64,000 nt of DNA from Ascoidea asiatica (taxonomy: Eukaryota > Ascomycota > Saccharomycetes > Ascoideales > Ascoideaceae), in NCBI GenBank assembly GCA_001600695.1, contig BCKQ01000005.1, forward strand, positions 1,004,593 to 1,068,592. Direction: 5' to 3'. This document shows, in pieces, positions 29,887-41,664 of this stretch. The translations under genes and the position numbers were made by a program. The stretch's first letter is position 1. The number at the start of each line of letters is the position of its first letter. Below the pieces are notes generated by a model, which saw only the letters and a program-made list of their open reading frames with translations, made no database searches and was not told where the DNA came from.

Positions 29887-32772
29887 GATAATTTAATATC
29901 AAATTTATTCAATTTATTAAAAAAATCAAATAATCTAATAATTTCAAATACTAAAATTAATAAAAATTTAACCGCCGATACAAATATCTCAAATAATTAT
30001 GATAATAATGATATTAATAATAATTTTTATAAAAATTTAAAAAATTTTGAAAATTTAAAAGAAAAAAATAATTTATTAAAAAAAAAATATACTTCTTTAT
30101 TAAATTTATATTCTTTAAATTATTTTAATGATATTTTAAATGATTTATTCTTAAATTTAAATCAATTTATCAATTTTAATATAAATTTAATTTATTATTA
30201 TTTATTCTTTTATTTTTTTAAAAAATTATCAAATTTTAATAATATTAATAATATTAATAATATTAATAATATTAATAATACTAATAATTATATTTTTTCA
30301 TTTACTAAAAAATTTAAAATTTTAAATAATTTTCATCTATTTTTATTTAATTCAAATTTAAATAATTCAATAATTAATAATATCTTTAAAAATACAATTT
30401 ATTCAAATCAATTCACTTCAAATTCTAATCAAATTAATTCAATCATTAATCAAAATAATATAATAGCCAATAATAATAACAATAATAATAATAATAAAGA
30501 ATCAAATTTATTAGTTATAAATTTATTAGATTATTCAAATCTTTTAGAATTTATAAATAATTTAATAAATAAAATTTCTTATAATTTATTAATCTCAGAT
30601 AATAAAATTTTTTTAAATTCAAATAATCAATTAAAATTCAATTTAAATTATTATCCAGTTAACTTAAATAATAATTTATATTCAAATTTAAATAATTTTA
30701 AAAAATTTGATTTAGATTCAATTATAAATATTCCTTTAAATTTAAAATCAACTAAAAAATTCTTAATTCATAATAATTTCTTATTAAATTTAAATTTATA
30801 TTTATCTAAAAATTTTAAACTTTTATCAATCAATAATGATAATAATCAAAGTAATCAAATTACTAAATCAAGTGAAAATATTCCTTTAGATGATTTAAAA
30901 CTTAAATTTAATCATATATTATCAGATTTAAAAAATAATACTACCAATAATAATAATAATAATAATAATAATCAGGATTCATTATCAATAACTTCATATA
31001 AATCCTATGATTCTTTAATTCAAGATATTTACCCATTTTTTTTAAACTCATATTCATATCCAGATAATAACTCTAATAAATACAATGATTCATATAATTC
31101 TTCTTTATTAATGGCAATAATTGGAAATTTATCTTTATATGCTTCACTAAATATCTCAAATGAAATTTTATTTGAATTTTTAAATTTAATTGAAAAAAAA
31201 TTCGATTTAAATTCAAATTCAATTCCAAATGATGAAATTAATAAATTATTTGAAAAATATAACTCAATTCCAATTTATCATAAAACTTTATTAATTAAAA
31301 TTTCAAATTTATATAATTCAATTAATATTAACTATAAAATTAAATTTAATCTAAAAAGAAAAAGATTTATTTCAAATAATATATGTTTCAATTATAATTT
31401 AAATCCAATTAAAAAATCAAAATTTTCAAAATTTTATATAAATTTAGATTCAAATATTAATTTGAATTCTTTATCTAATTTATATCAAGAAACTGAAACT
31501 AATGATAAAAATTTTAATGCTAAAGTTAAAAATTTCCCATATTCTTTACTTGAAATTAAATGGGACTCAACTTTACCTGTACCACAAGAAGTTGAAGATT
31601 TATTAAAATTTGAATATTTATATCAAATTGATTCTCAATTTAATTTAACTGATTTTTTTATTACCACTAATTTAAATTCAAATCAATTCATTGATTTATC
31701 AAATTATTATAACTCAATTCTAAAAAATTTAAACTTAAACTCAATAACAATAAATAATGCTTATGATAAGAATTTTAAGAGAAAATTAACTGAAAAAAAA
31801 AATTATAAAAAAGAAATTGCTTATCATAAAGATACATTAACATCTTTAGATACAAAATGTGGTAGTTATTGGAATGAGTTTGATAATACTTCGGAATATG
31901 GTGACAATACCCCAATAACATCTCTTAATACAATTCCATCTAAATTTAATAATAAGTCTTATAATAATAATAAAAATAATAATTCAAATTTTTTAGATGA
32001 AGAAAATAATCCAGGTGATTATTACTATAGAGAAGATGATGATTCTTCTATTTTTTTAACAGAGTCAAGAGTAAATTATATTGTTGATCTTTCAAATACA
32101 TTAAACTCTAAATGGAATTATGCATCTGGTTATTTAAAAGAAAAACTTTTCAGTTATGATAATTCCTCTAATACCAATGTTTTTCAAAATAGTACAAATC
32201 CTAATTCTATTTTTGAACGTACTCATTTACTCAGTAATCAATCCTCTAGAAATTATCTAAATGATGCTGAATCTGATGATTTAGTTTCAATAATCAATAA
32301 AGATCAGGCTAATATTTCTCATCCTGACTCAAACAATTCTCATACAAAATACTCTTTATCCAACACAACCAAAAATATTCACTCTAGTAATAATAACAAT
32401 TACGGTTCCTTATCATATAGATCCCAGGATAAGGATGACTATGAGCTTTATAAAAACACAAACTTTGATACTGTTGTTACTTTTTTATATTCTGCAGCTT
32501 TCACTTTGGCTTTATTAATGACCAGTATATCTTTTGGAATTCTTGTCGCTGTTGTTTATAACGACGATTTTGATAAAAATGATTCAAACTCTCCATTTAT
32601 TTTAAGTGTTATTTTTATTGGTCTTTTTTTCTCTCTTTTATTATCTATTGTCTCCATTTGTTTACTGTTGATCAGGAAAACACATGCTCCTTATTGGCAT
32701 GAAGCTTTAATATGGGGCCTTTTTACTTTAGTGACTTTTATAATTATGGTTGTTTTAACAAGCTTGATTTGA
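29377..32772 (+). CDS. Asn-rich membrane protein, possibly Vtc5-like
   Basis: A protein of 1131 residues. The last about 100 residues form three clear membrane helices (FLYSAAFTLALLMTSISFGI, FILSVIFIGLFFSLLLSIV, ALIWGLFTLVTFIIMVVL), as in the C-terminal DUF202-type domain of vacuolar transporter chaperone proteins. The N-terminus (KFQVEIWKNYSIDINQLKKD and later helices) could be an SPX domain broken up by Asn tracts. The middle is mostly Asn/Leu/Ser. Taken together this resembles Vtc5, the SPX regulator of the vacuolar polyphosphate polymerase, but the link is weak without a database search. Several long Asn runs come from AAT repeats. The gene converges with SMC4. Confidence 0.78.
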
Positions 32773-33172
32773 AATAAATTGCTTTCACGTTGATATTTTT
32801 TTTTAAAAAATTATTACGAATGCTTCACCATTAATTACAAAGAATTTTTTTTTTGCTTTACTTCTAGATTCATTCATGCTATTATCTCATAGACTTTTTT
32901 TACATTGATTTTTTAATTTTTTTTTTCATTTCTTTTCAAAGCAGGGGTTATACTTTTCAAAGTACATTTTTTAATCTACATTATATAGGAAATATAGGTA
33001 ATATAACAGATAATCATTCATAACAAACAAAAATAAAAAAGATGGATTTGGTTAATACATAATCATCAAATGCACAATTATATTAATACAATAAAAAATA
33101 TTTATAAATTCAGATTTTTGAATGAACAAAAGAAGAAAGAAGAAAGAAGAAAGAAGATTGAATAAAATAAGA
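32773..33172. other. Intergenic between convergent Vtc5-like gene and SMC4
   Basis: 400 bp of A+T-rich DNA that holds the two 3' ends. A short GAAGAAA repeat lies just before the SMC4 stop. Nothing else is visible. Confidence 0.7.
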
Positions 33173-36100
33173 TCACAAAGCCTTATTTTTCAAGGTGATG
33201 CTTTTCGTCATATTATCCACTTTATATATACCAACTAGCTGTTGAGCAAGCTCAAACATATTATTTCTCAACGAAATAACAACAAACTGTGCATTTTTGG
33301 TTCTCTCTTTTATATAATTTGCAACAATAGACACATTTCTAAAATCAAGAGCTGCATCAATTTCATCCATGACATACAATGGAGTGGGCTTATATCTGTG
33401 TAATGCAAACACTAAAGCCAATGAACTTAAAGTTTTCTCACCTCCAGATAAATTAGAAATCTTTTTCCAAGATTTCTTTGGAGGCATTACAGCAAATTCA
33501 ATTCCTTCTGAAAATGGATCTAAACTATCCACTAATTCTAGTTCGGCATTACCACCCATTGTTATCAATTGGTACATTTCTTTCAAAGCAGATGAAATGA
33601 TTTTAAATCCTTTCATAAATTCATCGTACCTTCTTTTCTTTAAGTCTTCTGCTAATTTCTTGTGATTATCTCGCTCAAGAATGGATGTATTCAAATCTGT
33701 TTTTCTATTCTGATACTCTCTGGCTCTTCTGCCATATTCATTTAAAATTTCAACATCTACATTGACATTATTGATAAACTCTTCTAAGCCCGAAATTTTT
33801 TCTTGTAGATCATCAATGTTCACTCCTTCCATTTCTTCAGGAGTAAGTTCAGGAAGCTCTGTATCTTCAAGATCTTGCAATATTTTATTAGTGGTTAATA
33901 CATCATTAGAGTCTTCCTCTTCATTTTCTTCTTCCTCTTCACTTTCTGCCTCTACCATTACTTGATCGCCATCCTGGTCAACGTTATCTTGGTTCTTCTT
34001 ATTTTTGCTGGTTTCTTCGTCGTCACTGTTGTTATCTACATCGTCTTCATCATCATCGGATATATTAAGGACCTCTTCCTCATTTTCTTCATCATCATCA
34101 ATTCTGGTACGCTTCCTTTGATTTTTCTTAGAAAGCTTTTTACTTTTGTTAAAAGATGTAGCTTCTTCATCTCTTAACCAGTCAATCAAATATCCGACAT
34201 CCTTTAACTCTAGTGAGTTGTACTTTTCCATTAAAATTTTAATACCTTTAGTTTCATGACGAAGGAAAGATTCGGCCTTTTCAACTTTGTTTTCGAACTC
34301 AATTGTTGCTGATTTCATTTCATTAATCTTTTCATTTCTTGACTCCAAATCTGTTTTAAGTTCTTCCATTTCTTGAGAACGTTCGTCCTTTGATTCTTCC
34401 AATTTGGTTAATTCAGTTTCAATATCAATTAGAGCTTGCGATTTTCCGGAATAATTTTGAAGTAAATTATTTAGCTCTTCTTTGGAAAATTCAATTTCTC
34501 TTTCATTTGTCGCTATTGATTTTTCATTTCTTTTGAGCTCATTTTGTAATTTTTTGCTAAAAAGCAAAGCAGCAGCTTTTTTCTCATTCAATATTTCAAG
34601 TCGCTGATTAATACCATCTACTTCAGATTTCTGTGTTTTCATTTCAAGACCACCGGCGTCCATGATCTTTTGTTCTAGTTCCTGTATTTCCTCTTCTAAA
34701 GAGCTAGATTGAGATTTTAGATCTTCTAGCTCATTTTCACGTTTTTTCAAATCTTGCTCAGCTTGTTTTATATCATTATCGAATTTAATTTTAGAGCTTT
34801 TGTTACTTTCTTGGTGATCTTTAATCTGTTTTTTACAAGAGTCAAGTTCTACTGAATTTGATTCAATTTCCATACCGATTTTTGACATTTCTATTTCAAT
34901 AATAGGTTGCCTCTCTTGAAATTCTTTTAGAGCATTTTCTAATTGAACTAATGTTCTATAACCATTTTCATAGATATTTTCTTTTTCTGCAAGTTTATCT
35001 TCCAACTTTTTAACTTCTTCTTCTGAAATAAAAGCTTTCTGACGTTTTGATGTATTCATAGAACCTTTATTCACGGAATTACCACCACCAGAAAGAGTAC
35101 CTGATTTATCAATTAATTTTCCGTCTAATGTAACAACTCTAAATCTTCTTCTTCCATAAGCAGCCCTGTTTGCTTGTTTCATTTCGTTGGCAACTAATGT
35201 ATCCTGCATAACACTATAAAAAGCAGGACGAAATTTATCTTCTGCTGGAGTAATCAAATCAAATAATCTAGGAATATTTTCAGGAGTTTCAATTGGATTA
35301 AGATTAAAATTTCTTAACTTGTCTAAACAAATAAATCTAGAGTAGCCAAGATTGTTTTTCCTAAGATATTCGATACATTGTTGTCCTACTTCAACTGTCT
35401 CAACAACCATATCATTAAGAGAAGGGCAGGCCGTTGATACTGCTACATCATATTTATCATCGATTCTTCCAAGATCACCAAGTCTACCATGAAATCCTTC
35501 GAGTCTTCCACTTTGTTTAAGTCTCATTAGTCCCGTTAACACTTTACTTCTGTTTGTAAAATTATTTACAGAGAAACGAGATTCTTGAGCTCTTTGACGG
35601 AGATTAGATATTTCAGCTTTAAGTTCATTGGCTTGCTCTCTTCCTACATGGCACTGTTGGGTACCAACTTCAACTTCTTTCAGATTATGAACTTTTTCTT
35701 TTTTCAATTTAGTTAATTGTTGTTCTTTCTGTTTACCATTTTCAATAATTTCTTCAATTTTGACTTCTAACTCTTCAATTTCACTGTCCAACCCATTTTT
35801 TTGTTCTTTGAGCATTTGAAGCTGAGATTTTGTCACCTTGATTTGAGAATTCTTTTTCTCAAGTTTTTCATTCCAAGGTTGTAGTTGTCTCTGGAGAATT
35901 TCAATTTTATCAGTAAATACTTTTGTTTTATTAGCTAAGGCGACCTTAATTGTTTCTAGTTTTGCAGTTTCAGTTTCTAATCTTTCCTTCAATTCTTGCA
36001 GCTCTTTCTCAAATTCTTCTTGCTCCTTTGTTATTTGCTCAAGTCTGGTTTGATTTCTCCCTATGGAATTCCGAGCGTTATTTAAAATTCCATCCGATTT

Positions 36101-38539
36101 CTTGATTTTCTTTTCTAAATGTTTTTTCTTTTCTTCATTTTGAACATTTTCACGGTCAAGATTCTTCTTTCGAGAGCTGAGCGACTTTATATTTCTACTC
36201 AATTCGTGAACTACTTTACTTGCTTCTTTGAATTTATTTTCTAAATCCTTAACTTCATTTTCAAATTCAAGGCCTTGACTCTTTTCTTTATTCAATTTTT
36301 CTTTTAATTCTGTGTACTCTATTTTTGTAGCTTCTAATTTTTTAGTTTTATGAAAAATTCTAGTTTGATAATAAATGGCACGTTTTCTAGTCAATATCCT
36401 TTCCTGTCTTAAAAAATATAAAGCGTCATTTTTTTTATCTTCTAAAGAGGATTTTTCTTTTTCAACAATTGAAAATCTACTTTCCTTTTCTTGGCAGATA
36501 GTGTTAAGTTCCTCAACCTTATTAAGAGAATCTTCAATTTGACCCTTATAATCAGTTGTACCAATTATATCTTCGAGATATTCTAGCAACCCATCATCAT
36601 TTTCTTTTTCTGCTTTTGGTTTCATTTGGGCAATACTTTCAACTTCACCTTGGAGAATCAAAAATCTTTTGTGCTTTAAATCAATACCTTTTTCTTTCAA
36701 TAAGTTTGTTACTTCTGTATAAGTACTTTCCTTATGATTAATATAATATTTTGAACCATTGTTTCTAAAGGCTCTTCTGGTAACGATTAACTCACTATCA
36801 GCTACTTCTTCTACGGGACTTTCATCAGGGGTTTCTTCAGGATTGAAATTTTGCTTATCTATCACATGCTTGAAATAAATATCTACGGAACAAGAATCTA
36901 AATTTCTAACCTTATCAGAATTATGAATTAACTCAGATAATTTACTTTGTCTCATTTTTGAAGCTCTGAATCCAAAGACAAACAACATGGAATCAATAAC
37001 ATTTGATTTTCCGGAACCATTTGGCCCAACAACAGCAGAAAAAGAAGGATGAAAAGGGCCAATTACCTGAGATCCAGCATAAGACTTAAAATCATTTAAA
37101 ATTAATTTATCGATAACTAATCTGATTTGAGGTTCTCCTGAATTTCTCTCAGTTTCCAAATCTTGAAACAATTGCTTTCTAGATTGAGTGTTTATAAATT
37201 GAGTATTACTAAATGTTGAAGACCTGATAGCCCGGGAAGGTGAATGTGGTCTTGAACGAGATGGAGATCCTAAAGAAAGACCTAACATTGGAGATCGTGG
37301 GGGAGAGCGATTAGAATTGACTTTTGGAGATGGTGGATTCAGTGGAGTTTTAGTAATACCAACCAGATTCTGAGTTGGGGTTAAACCAATTACTTGGGGA
37401 ATATTGATTACTTTAGATTTTAATGGACTTATACTTTGACTGCAATTTGAGTTCTTTAAGGATGAAGAATTTTGATCAATTACAGATAAAGTTACACGAT
37501 TATTTAATTGAACTGAACTTTTGTTAATTATAGTTGGAGGAGGAATTAATTTTTTAGATGTTTTTGATATAACGTTTGGAATATTTAAGGACTGAAAGTT
37601 CTCTTTATTCATTAAATTTTCCTTGAGATTTTTTTCTTCAAGAATGTTTTTTTCAGTTATATCTTTATTATCTTTTTCAATAATTTTTAGGTCATCTGGA
37701 TTTTTTGTGATCTCAAGGTTTTCATTGTTTAAAACATTTTCAGTATCTTCGATTTCCTGATTATGGTTATCTTCTAATGACAAATCGGCCATTTCAATAT
37801 CACCATCATTATTTTTAGTATTGACATCAGCTAATTCATTTTTTTCTTCCTTATTATTAATCTCATCAGTGTTTTCAGTGCTTCCCTGGTCTTTTGGCTC
37901 TTTCTCTTCTTTTTGCTCTTCCTGGTCTTCCTGCTCAGAATCACTTGAAGGAATTAAATTTCCTTTTGATTTGAACTTAGATTTGAGTTTTGATTTTTGA
38001 GGAATAATTTTTTTACTGACTATTTTAGATTTTGAATTGTTTTTTATATTTTCTTTCTTTACAATCTTTTTTTCTGGAAGTTCATCATCTTCAGATTCGT
38101 CATCGTTTTCAGAGTCGAGGGAATTTGACTCAGCCAGCTCATAAGCTGAGGTTGATTCAGAGTCTGAAGAAGATAATTCAATTACTTCAGAATCATCAAG
38201 ACTACTATCAATCTTCTTACTATCAACCTCATTGTTATTATTTTGATCATTGTCATCTTCGACTTGATTTTTTTCATTTTTCACTTTAGCTTTTGGTATC
38301 TTTTTTTTTTGTTCTTTGGAATTTATTATTTGTTTAGATACTTGTTTTGCTTTTGATTTAGGCCTAAGGTCAGTACTTTGATCAGAATCTGAACCTAGGG
38401 TCGAATTGGAAGCAGAAATTGAATCATCAGAATCCGAATCAGAAATTATTATTGAATCCTTGGTTAAATCGTCTTCGGAATCTTTCACAAGATTCCTATT
38501 TCTGTTTCTAGTATTTCTAGCTCTTCTAGTTTGAGCCAT
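33173..38539 (-). CDS. SMC4: Condensin subunit Smc4
   Basis: SMC ATPase of the condensin complex; pairs with Smc2 to compact mitotic chromosomes. It has 1788 residues from the ATG at 38537-38539, against about 1418 in S. cerevisiae. Walker A is GPNGSGKSN at about residue 505, so some 300 extra residues precede it; they are Ser/Asp/Glu-rich with a SPSR-rich stretch (residues about 400-440) that could be phosphorylated. The first coiled coil runs to about residue 1000, and the hinge contains GFHGRLGDLGRIDDKYDVAV and TLSGGGNS. The second coil is interrupted by an acidic insert at about 1460-1545. The ABC signature LSGGEKTL is at about 1697, followed by Walker B PLYVMDEIDAALD. Codon use is less A+T-driven than in its neighbours. 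Confidence 0.96.
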   Translation of the reverse strand: MAQTRRARNTRNRNRNLVKDSEDDLTKDSIIISDSDSDDSISASNSTLGSDSDQSTDLRPKSKAKQVSKQIINSKEQKKKIPKAKVKNEKNQVEDDNDQNNNNEVDSKKIDSSLDDSEVIELSSSDSESTSAYELAESNSLDSENDDESEDDELPEKKIVKKENIKNNSKSKIVSKKIIPQKSKLKSKFKSKGNLIPSSDSEQEDQEEQKEEKEPKDQGSTENTDEINNKEEKNELADVNTKNNDGDIEMADLSLEDNHNQEIEDTENVLNNENLEITKNPDDLKIIEKDNKDITEKNILEEKNLKENLMNKENFQSLNIPNVISKTSKKLIPPPTIINKSSVQLNNRVTLSVIDQNSSSLKNSNCSQSISPLKSKVINIPQVIGLTPTQNLVGITKTPLNPPSPKVNSNRSPPRSPMLGLSLGSPSRSRPHSPSRAIRSSTFSNTQFINTQSRKQLFQDLETERNSGEPQIRLVIDKLILNDFKSYAGSQVIGPFHPSFSAVVGPNGSGKSNVIDSMLFVFGFRASKMRQSKLSELIHNSDKVRNLDSCSVDIYFKHVIDKQNFNPEETPDESPVEEVADSELIVTRRAFRNNGSKYYINHKESTYTEVTNLLKEKGIDLKHKRFLILQGEVESIAQMKPKAEKENDDGLLEYLEDIIGTTDYKGQIEDSLNKVEELNTICQEKESRFSIVEKEKSSLEDKKNDALYFLRQERILTRKRAIYYQTRIFHKTKKLEATKIEYTELKEKLNKEKSQGLEFENEVKDLENKFKEASKVVHELSRNIKSLSSRKKNLDRENVQNEEKKKHLEKKIKKSDGILNNARNSIGRNQTRLEQITKEQEEFEKELQELKERLETETAKLETIKVALANKTKVFTDKIEILQRQLQPWNEKLEKKNSQIKVTKSQLQMLKEQKNGLDSEIEELEVKIEEIIENGKQKEQQLTKLKKEKVHNLKEVEVGTQQCHVGREQANELKAEISNLRQRAQESRFSVNNFTNRSKVLTGLMRLKQSGRLEGFHGRLGDLGRIDDKYDVAVSTACPSLNDMVVETVEVGQQCIEYLRKNNLGYSRFICLDKLRNFNLNPIETPENIPRLFDLITPAEDKFRPAFYSVMQDTLVANEMKQANRAAYGRRRFRVVTLDGKLIDKSGTLSGGGNSVNKGSMNTSKRQKAFISEEEVKKLEDKLAEKENIYENGYRTLVQLENALKEFQERQPIIEIEMSKIGMEIESNSVELDSCKKQIKDHQESNKSSKIKFDNDIKQAEQDLKKRENELEDLKSQSSSLEEEIQELEQKIMDAGGLEMKTQKSEVDGINQRLEILNEKKAAALLFSKKLQNELKRNEKSIATNEREIEFSKEELNNLLQNYSGKSQALIDIETELTKLEESKDERSQEMEELKTDLESRNEKINEMKSATIEFENKVEKAESFLRHETKGIKILMEKYNSLELKDVGYLIDWLRDEEATSFNKSKKLSKKNQRKRTRIDDDEENEEEVLNISDDDEDDVDNNSDDEETSKNKKNQDNVDQDGDQVMVEAESEEEEENEEEDSNDVLTTNKILQDLEDTELPELTPEEMEGVNIDDLQEKISGLEEFINNVNVDVEILNEYGRRAREYQNRKTDLNTSILERDNHKKLAEDLKKRRYDEFMKGFKIISSALKEMYQLITMGGNAELELVDSLDPFSEGIEFAVMPPKKSWKKISNLSGGEKTLSSLALVFALHRYKPTPLYVMDEIDAALDFRNVSIVANYIKERTKNAQFVVISLRNNMFELAQQLVGIYKVDNMTKSITLKNKAL

Positions 38540-39997
38540 TATCAAACAAAATGGAAATGAATTTACCCTGAATAAGCTGAAATTTAATATAAACTAAAAA
38601 TGAGGGTAAAAGTGAGAATTCTTCCAAGCAAATAAAGAAAGGGTATTTGGGTATATGGGTATTTTGGATATTTAAAATTTCAGGCAAGCTAGCCAAATAT
38701 TCTTGAAATTTCGGGATGAAGAATTGAGGATCAATGATGTAAAGTGATTATATATTAATTGATAAATTTTGTTTCAGTCAGCTCTTTAAAACTTCCTTGA
38801 ATTCTCGTTAGATGATTTATTTATTTTTTTGATTTGTTTATGTTTACATTTCGCGACAAGCTTGAATCAAAATAATCCAGATGTAATGGATGTTAGATGT
38901 ACACTATCATAAAATGCGGTTTTTGACGTAAAAAGGTTTTGTCCTGTATAACTTTGATATCCGTCCTGTACATGTTTGCTGCCCTAATTATATGTCCTAT
39001 ATTGTTGCACTAAACTTTCTCAGTTCTTGACCCTGCTTTGGTTGGCTCTTTGAATAGGTGGAACCCTAATAAAAAATTTGAAGGTATTGAAGTTATAATT
39101 TTCATCAACCCTCAAAAACAATGTATTCAAAGAATCAAATTCTAGTAAGCTTTCTTTGATATAAATTTATCTGCTTTATGGTAATTTATTTTTTATTTGT
39201 TGTTATTTGAATAGATAACTAGTAAATGGTTTTTTTACAGAGTTTGCATTTATTGAGTTAGGTGATTTATGTTTTTTTTTAGATTTGTAAGTGTTATATT
39301 GATTTATTCTGGTGCTTTTTCGTTTTTGCTGCTCCTGAATTATTTTTCCTTTTTTTTTACAATTTATAATGATGATATTTATATTTTGTTTTACCAATTG
39401 AACAAATGCTATAAGTTAATCGTCTTGATTTTCTTTTTTGTAATGAAGGTTTACACTTGTCATAGTTACTCTGATTTTAAATTGTTCAATATAAGGTTAA
39501 TTAATTTGGAAACTGAAATTTTTTGCTGGTCAATCAAGTTTTATGGTTTTTTTTGATCAAATTTACTAACAATTTTTCTCATTAGATTTTTTTAGATTAA
39601 AATTAATAAATCACTTTTTTACAATATGAATAACTCTTCTCCTTATCGTATATTCGTAGATATCTTGTTTTCAAGCATTTTGATAAGTAAGATTTTATTA
39701 AATATTTTTGATAACTCACATTGATTCATCGAATTGTAGTACTTTTTTTGCTTTATTGTTTTCTATTATATTTAGACAATTATGATCATAGTAAATAATT
39801 TAAAATAAAGAAAACAAGGTTCCCACTAACTTATGCTGTGACTTTGCATCTTCGAGAAAATAGAATGAAATTTTAATCTAAATTAAGTTTAATATCACTA
39901 TAAAATTACAAATATTTTTGAGGATTAGTTGTTTTATTCATGAAATATATAATATGACCTAGGTTGAAGATATTAAAGATATTATGCATTAACTAAA
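38540..39997. other. Intergenic, SMC4 to RPL31
   Basis: 1.46 kb of A+T-rich DNA. The left part holds the SMC4 promoter. A small G+C-richer piece near 38,860-39,060 has no motif that I recognise. The short frames near 39,200-39,560 overlap each other on both strands and have no features of a gene. Confidence 0.6.
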
Positions 39998-40989
39998 TTA
40001 TTCGTCATCTTCATCAATAACAACAGTTTCTAAACCTTTAGCAGAAGCAACAAAGACTGGTTCAACATATGAAAATAATTTTTCATCAGCATCTTCTTCT
40101 TCATTACGTTTTCTAGAAATTCTGATACGTAATCTGTATGGAACACCTTTAACACCTCTTTTCCAGAGTTCTTGGTTTAATTTTGGATCAAGACGAACAT
40201 CAGATGTACCCATGTGTAAAGTAGCAAATTTTTTAATTTCTTTGACGGCTTTTGGAGCTCTTTTTTTGAATTGTTTACCAAACAACTAATAATTAAAAAG
40301 TTAGTATAAATGCAAATTATTATCGATCTTATATAATTAAGTTCTGTAATTTGATTGAGAATGTTTCTTTGAGAATCTATGATTTGCTTAAGAGATTTTG
40401 GTTTGAATTTAAAGAATTTACTTATTAAATAATTAGGATTATCACTTCTTGATATATTAGGATTTAAAAAAACAAATTGAGAATTATGTCAAGCTTTGTA
40501 ACTAATTGGTTGATGATAAGTCCATTTATTTCTACAAGGATGTTTTACTTAGGACTTAATATTTTATTTTCTTTCCTTTCATACTAATTTCAATTTTACA
40601 AAATCTGGAAGTAACTGAAATCCAAAATGCTAAATTTAAATTGACAAATTATATGTGATTTGGAACACAATTCCATAAATTAATTACTTTGATAATCCCA
40701 TTTAATTTTAATTATTACTCTTAACTATTTCTTTTGAAAAAAACGATGAGCCTTTAAGAAATATTTTTTTAAATGCCATTTTTCACCATTTTCAATCCAG
40801 TTTTTACTTTAAATTTACTTCATTTCTTCATTCATTTGATTTTCTTTAATGTTTCTTTACTCTCTTTCATTCTTTCAAATATTGCTTCTCCAAATTTCAG
40901 TTTTGAATATGGATACGTACTCTTTTGTGGAGATTGATGGTATATTCACATGTAACAACGTCTTTTAAAGCACTTCTTCCGGTAGCCAT
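39998..40989 (-). CDS. RPL31: 60S ribosomal protein eL31, spliced
   Basis: Component of the cytosolic large subunit, at the rim of the exit tunnel. The gene is complement(join(39998-40285, 40921-40989)): exon 1 has 23 codons (ending INLHKR) and exon 2 has 95 codons plus stop, 118 residues in all. Exon 2 begins LFGKQFKKRAPKAVKEIKKFATLHMGT and includes VRLDPKLNQELWKRGVKGVPYRLRIRISRKRNEEEDA, matching eL31 throughout. The intron lies after HKR, the same place as in S. cerevisiae RPL31A/B. One oddity: the near-invariant Arg of VVTREYTI is Cys here (codon TGT). Exon 1 also starts with an atypical ATGRSALKD. Confidence 0.96.
40286..40920 (-). other. RPL31 intron, 635 bp
   Basis: Donor GTACGT, a perfect TACTAAC branch site about 15 bp before the acceptor, and acceptor ATTAG. 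Splicing joins codons 23 and 24 in frame and restores the eL31 protein. Long 5' introns are typical of yeast ribosomal-protein genes. I see no snoRNA in it. Confidence 0.93.
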
Positions 40990-41664
40990 TTCTATATTAT
41001 ATTTGATTATCGTTGATGAGTATATATTTTCTATCAGAATATTGTTGTTGATTTTCAATTAGTGTCTAAATTTTTGTGATATCCTCTTCTAATCTTTTCT
41101 TGAAATTGAACGATTGAATAATTGAAAGAGACAATATAAAAAGGTCACATGTCCTGCTTTGCTTCTTGTCGGCAAATTTCTTATTGCTGTGTTTTATTCA
41201 ATGACTTTTCCAGTTCCGCACTCCCTGTTTCTTCAGGGCCACACTTTTTACTGTGAATTCTGGATATTTCAAAACGTGACCATAATATGATGTCAAGACT
41301 GCTTTTTATGGAGCTCCCCTGAAAATCGAAAGCTTCAGCCCAGTCTTACTTTAAACCCCTAGTATTATTCTCGTGATCATATAGGGCTCTTGAAATGAAA
41401 TTCTAAAATTTAGATTCAAGCTTTTCATTTTTTTGATTTATCCTAAACCTTAAAAGGTTTTAAACAATAGACCATTCAATATCAGTAATTATTTTATTTT
41501 ACTACTTTCATTTCCTAAGTTCGATAATTCAGTAATTGCGGGCCATTGATATATAGAATATAGAGTATGAAATATATATATATATATATATATATATCTA
41601 TTTATCTAAAAATTCCAGTAAAAATTTATAGTTCAAAAATAAATTAAATATCAATGACAAAAAA
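40990..41664. other. Intergenic, upstream of RPL31
   Basis: Promoter region of RPL31. It contains a TCACATG element near 41,146, close to the Cbf1 consensus RTCACATG, and CCCTG/CAGGG arms around 41,224-41,240. A TATATA run near 41,575 lies close to the 3' end of the next gene. No further gene is visible. Confidence 0.6.

Noticed and set aside
33173-38545. Smc4 start two codons upstream of 38539
   Set aside because: That codon is TTG; the first ATG is at 38537-38539.
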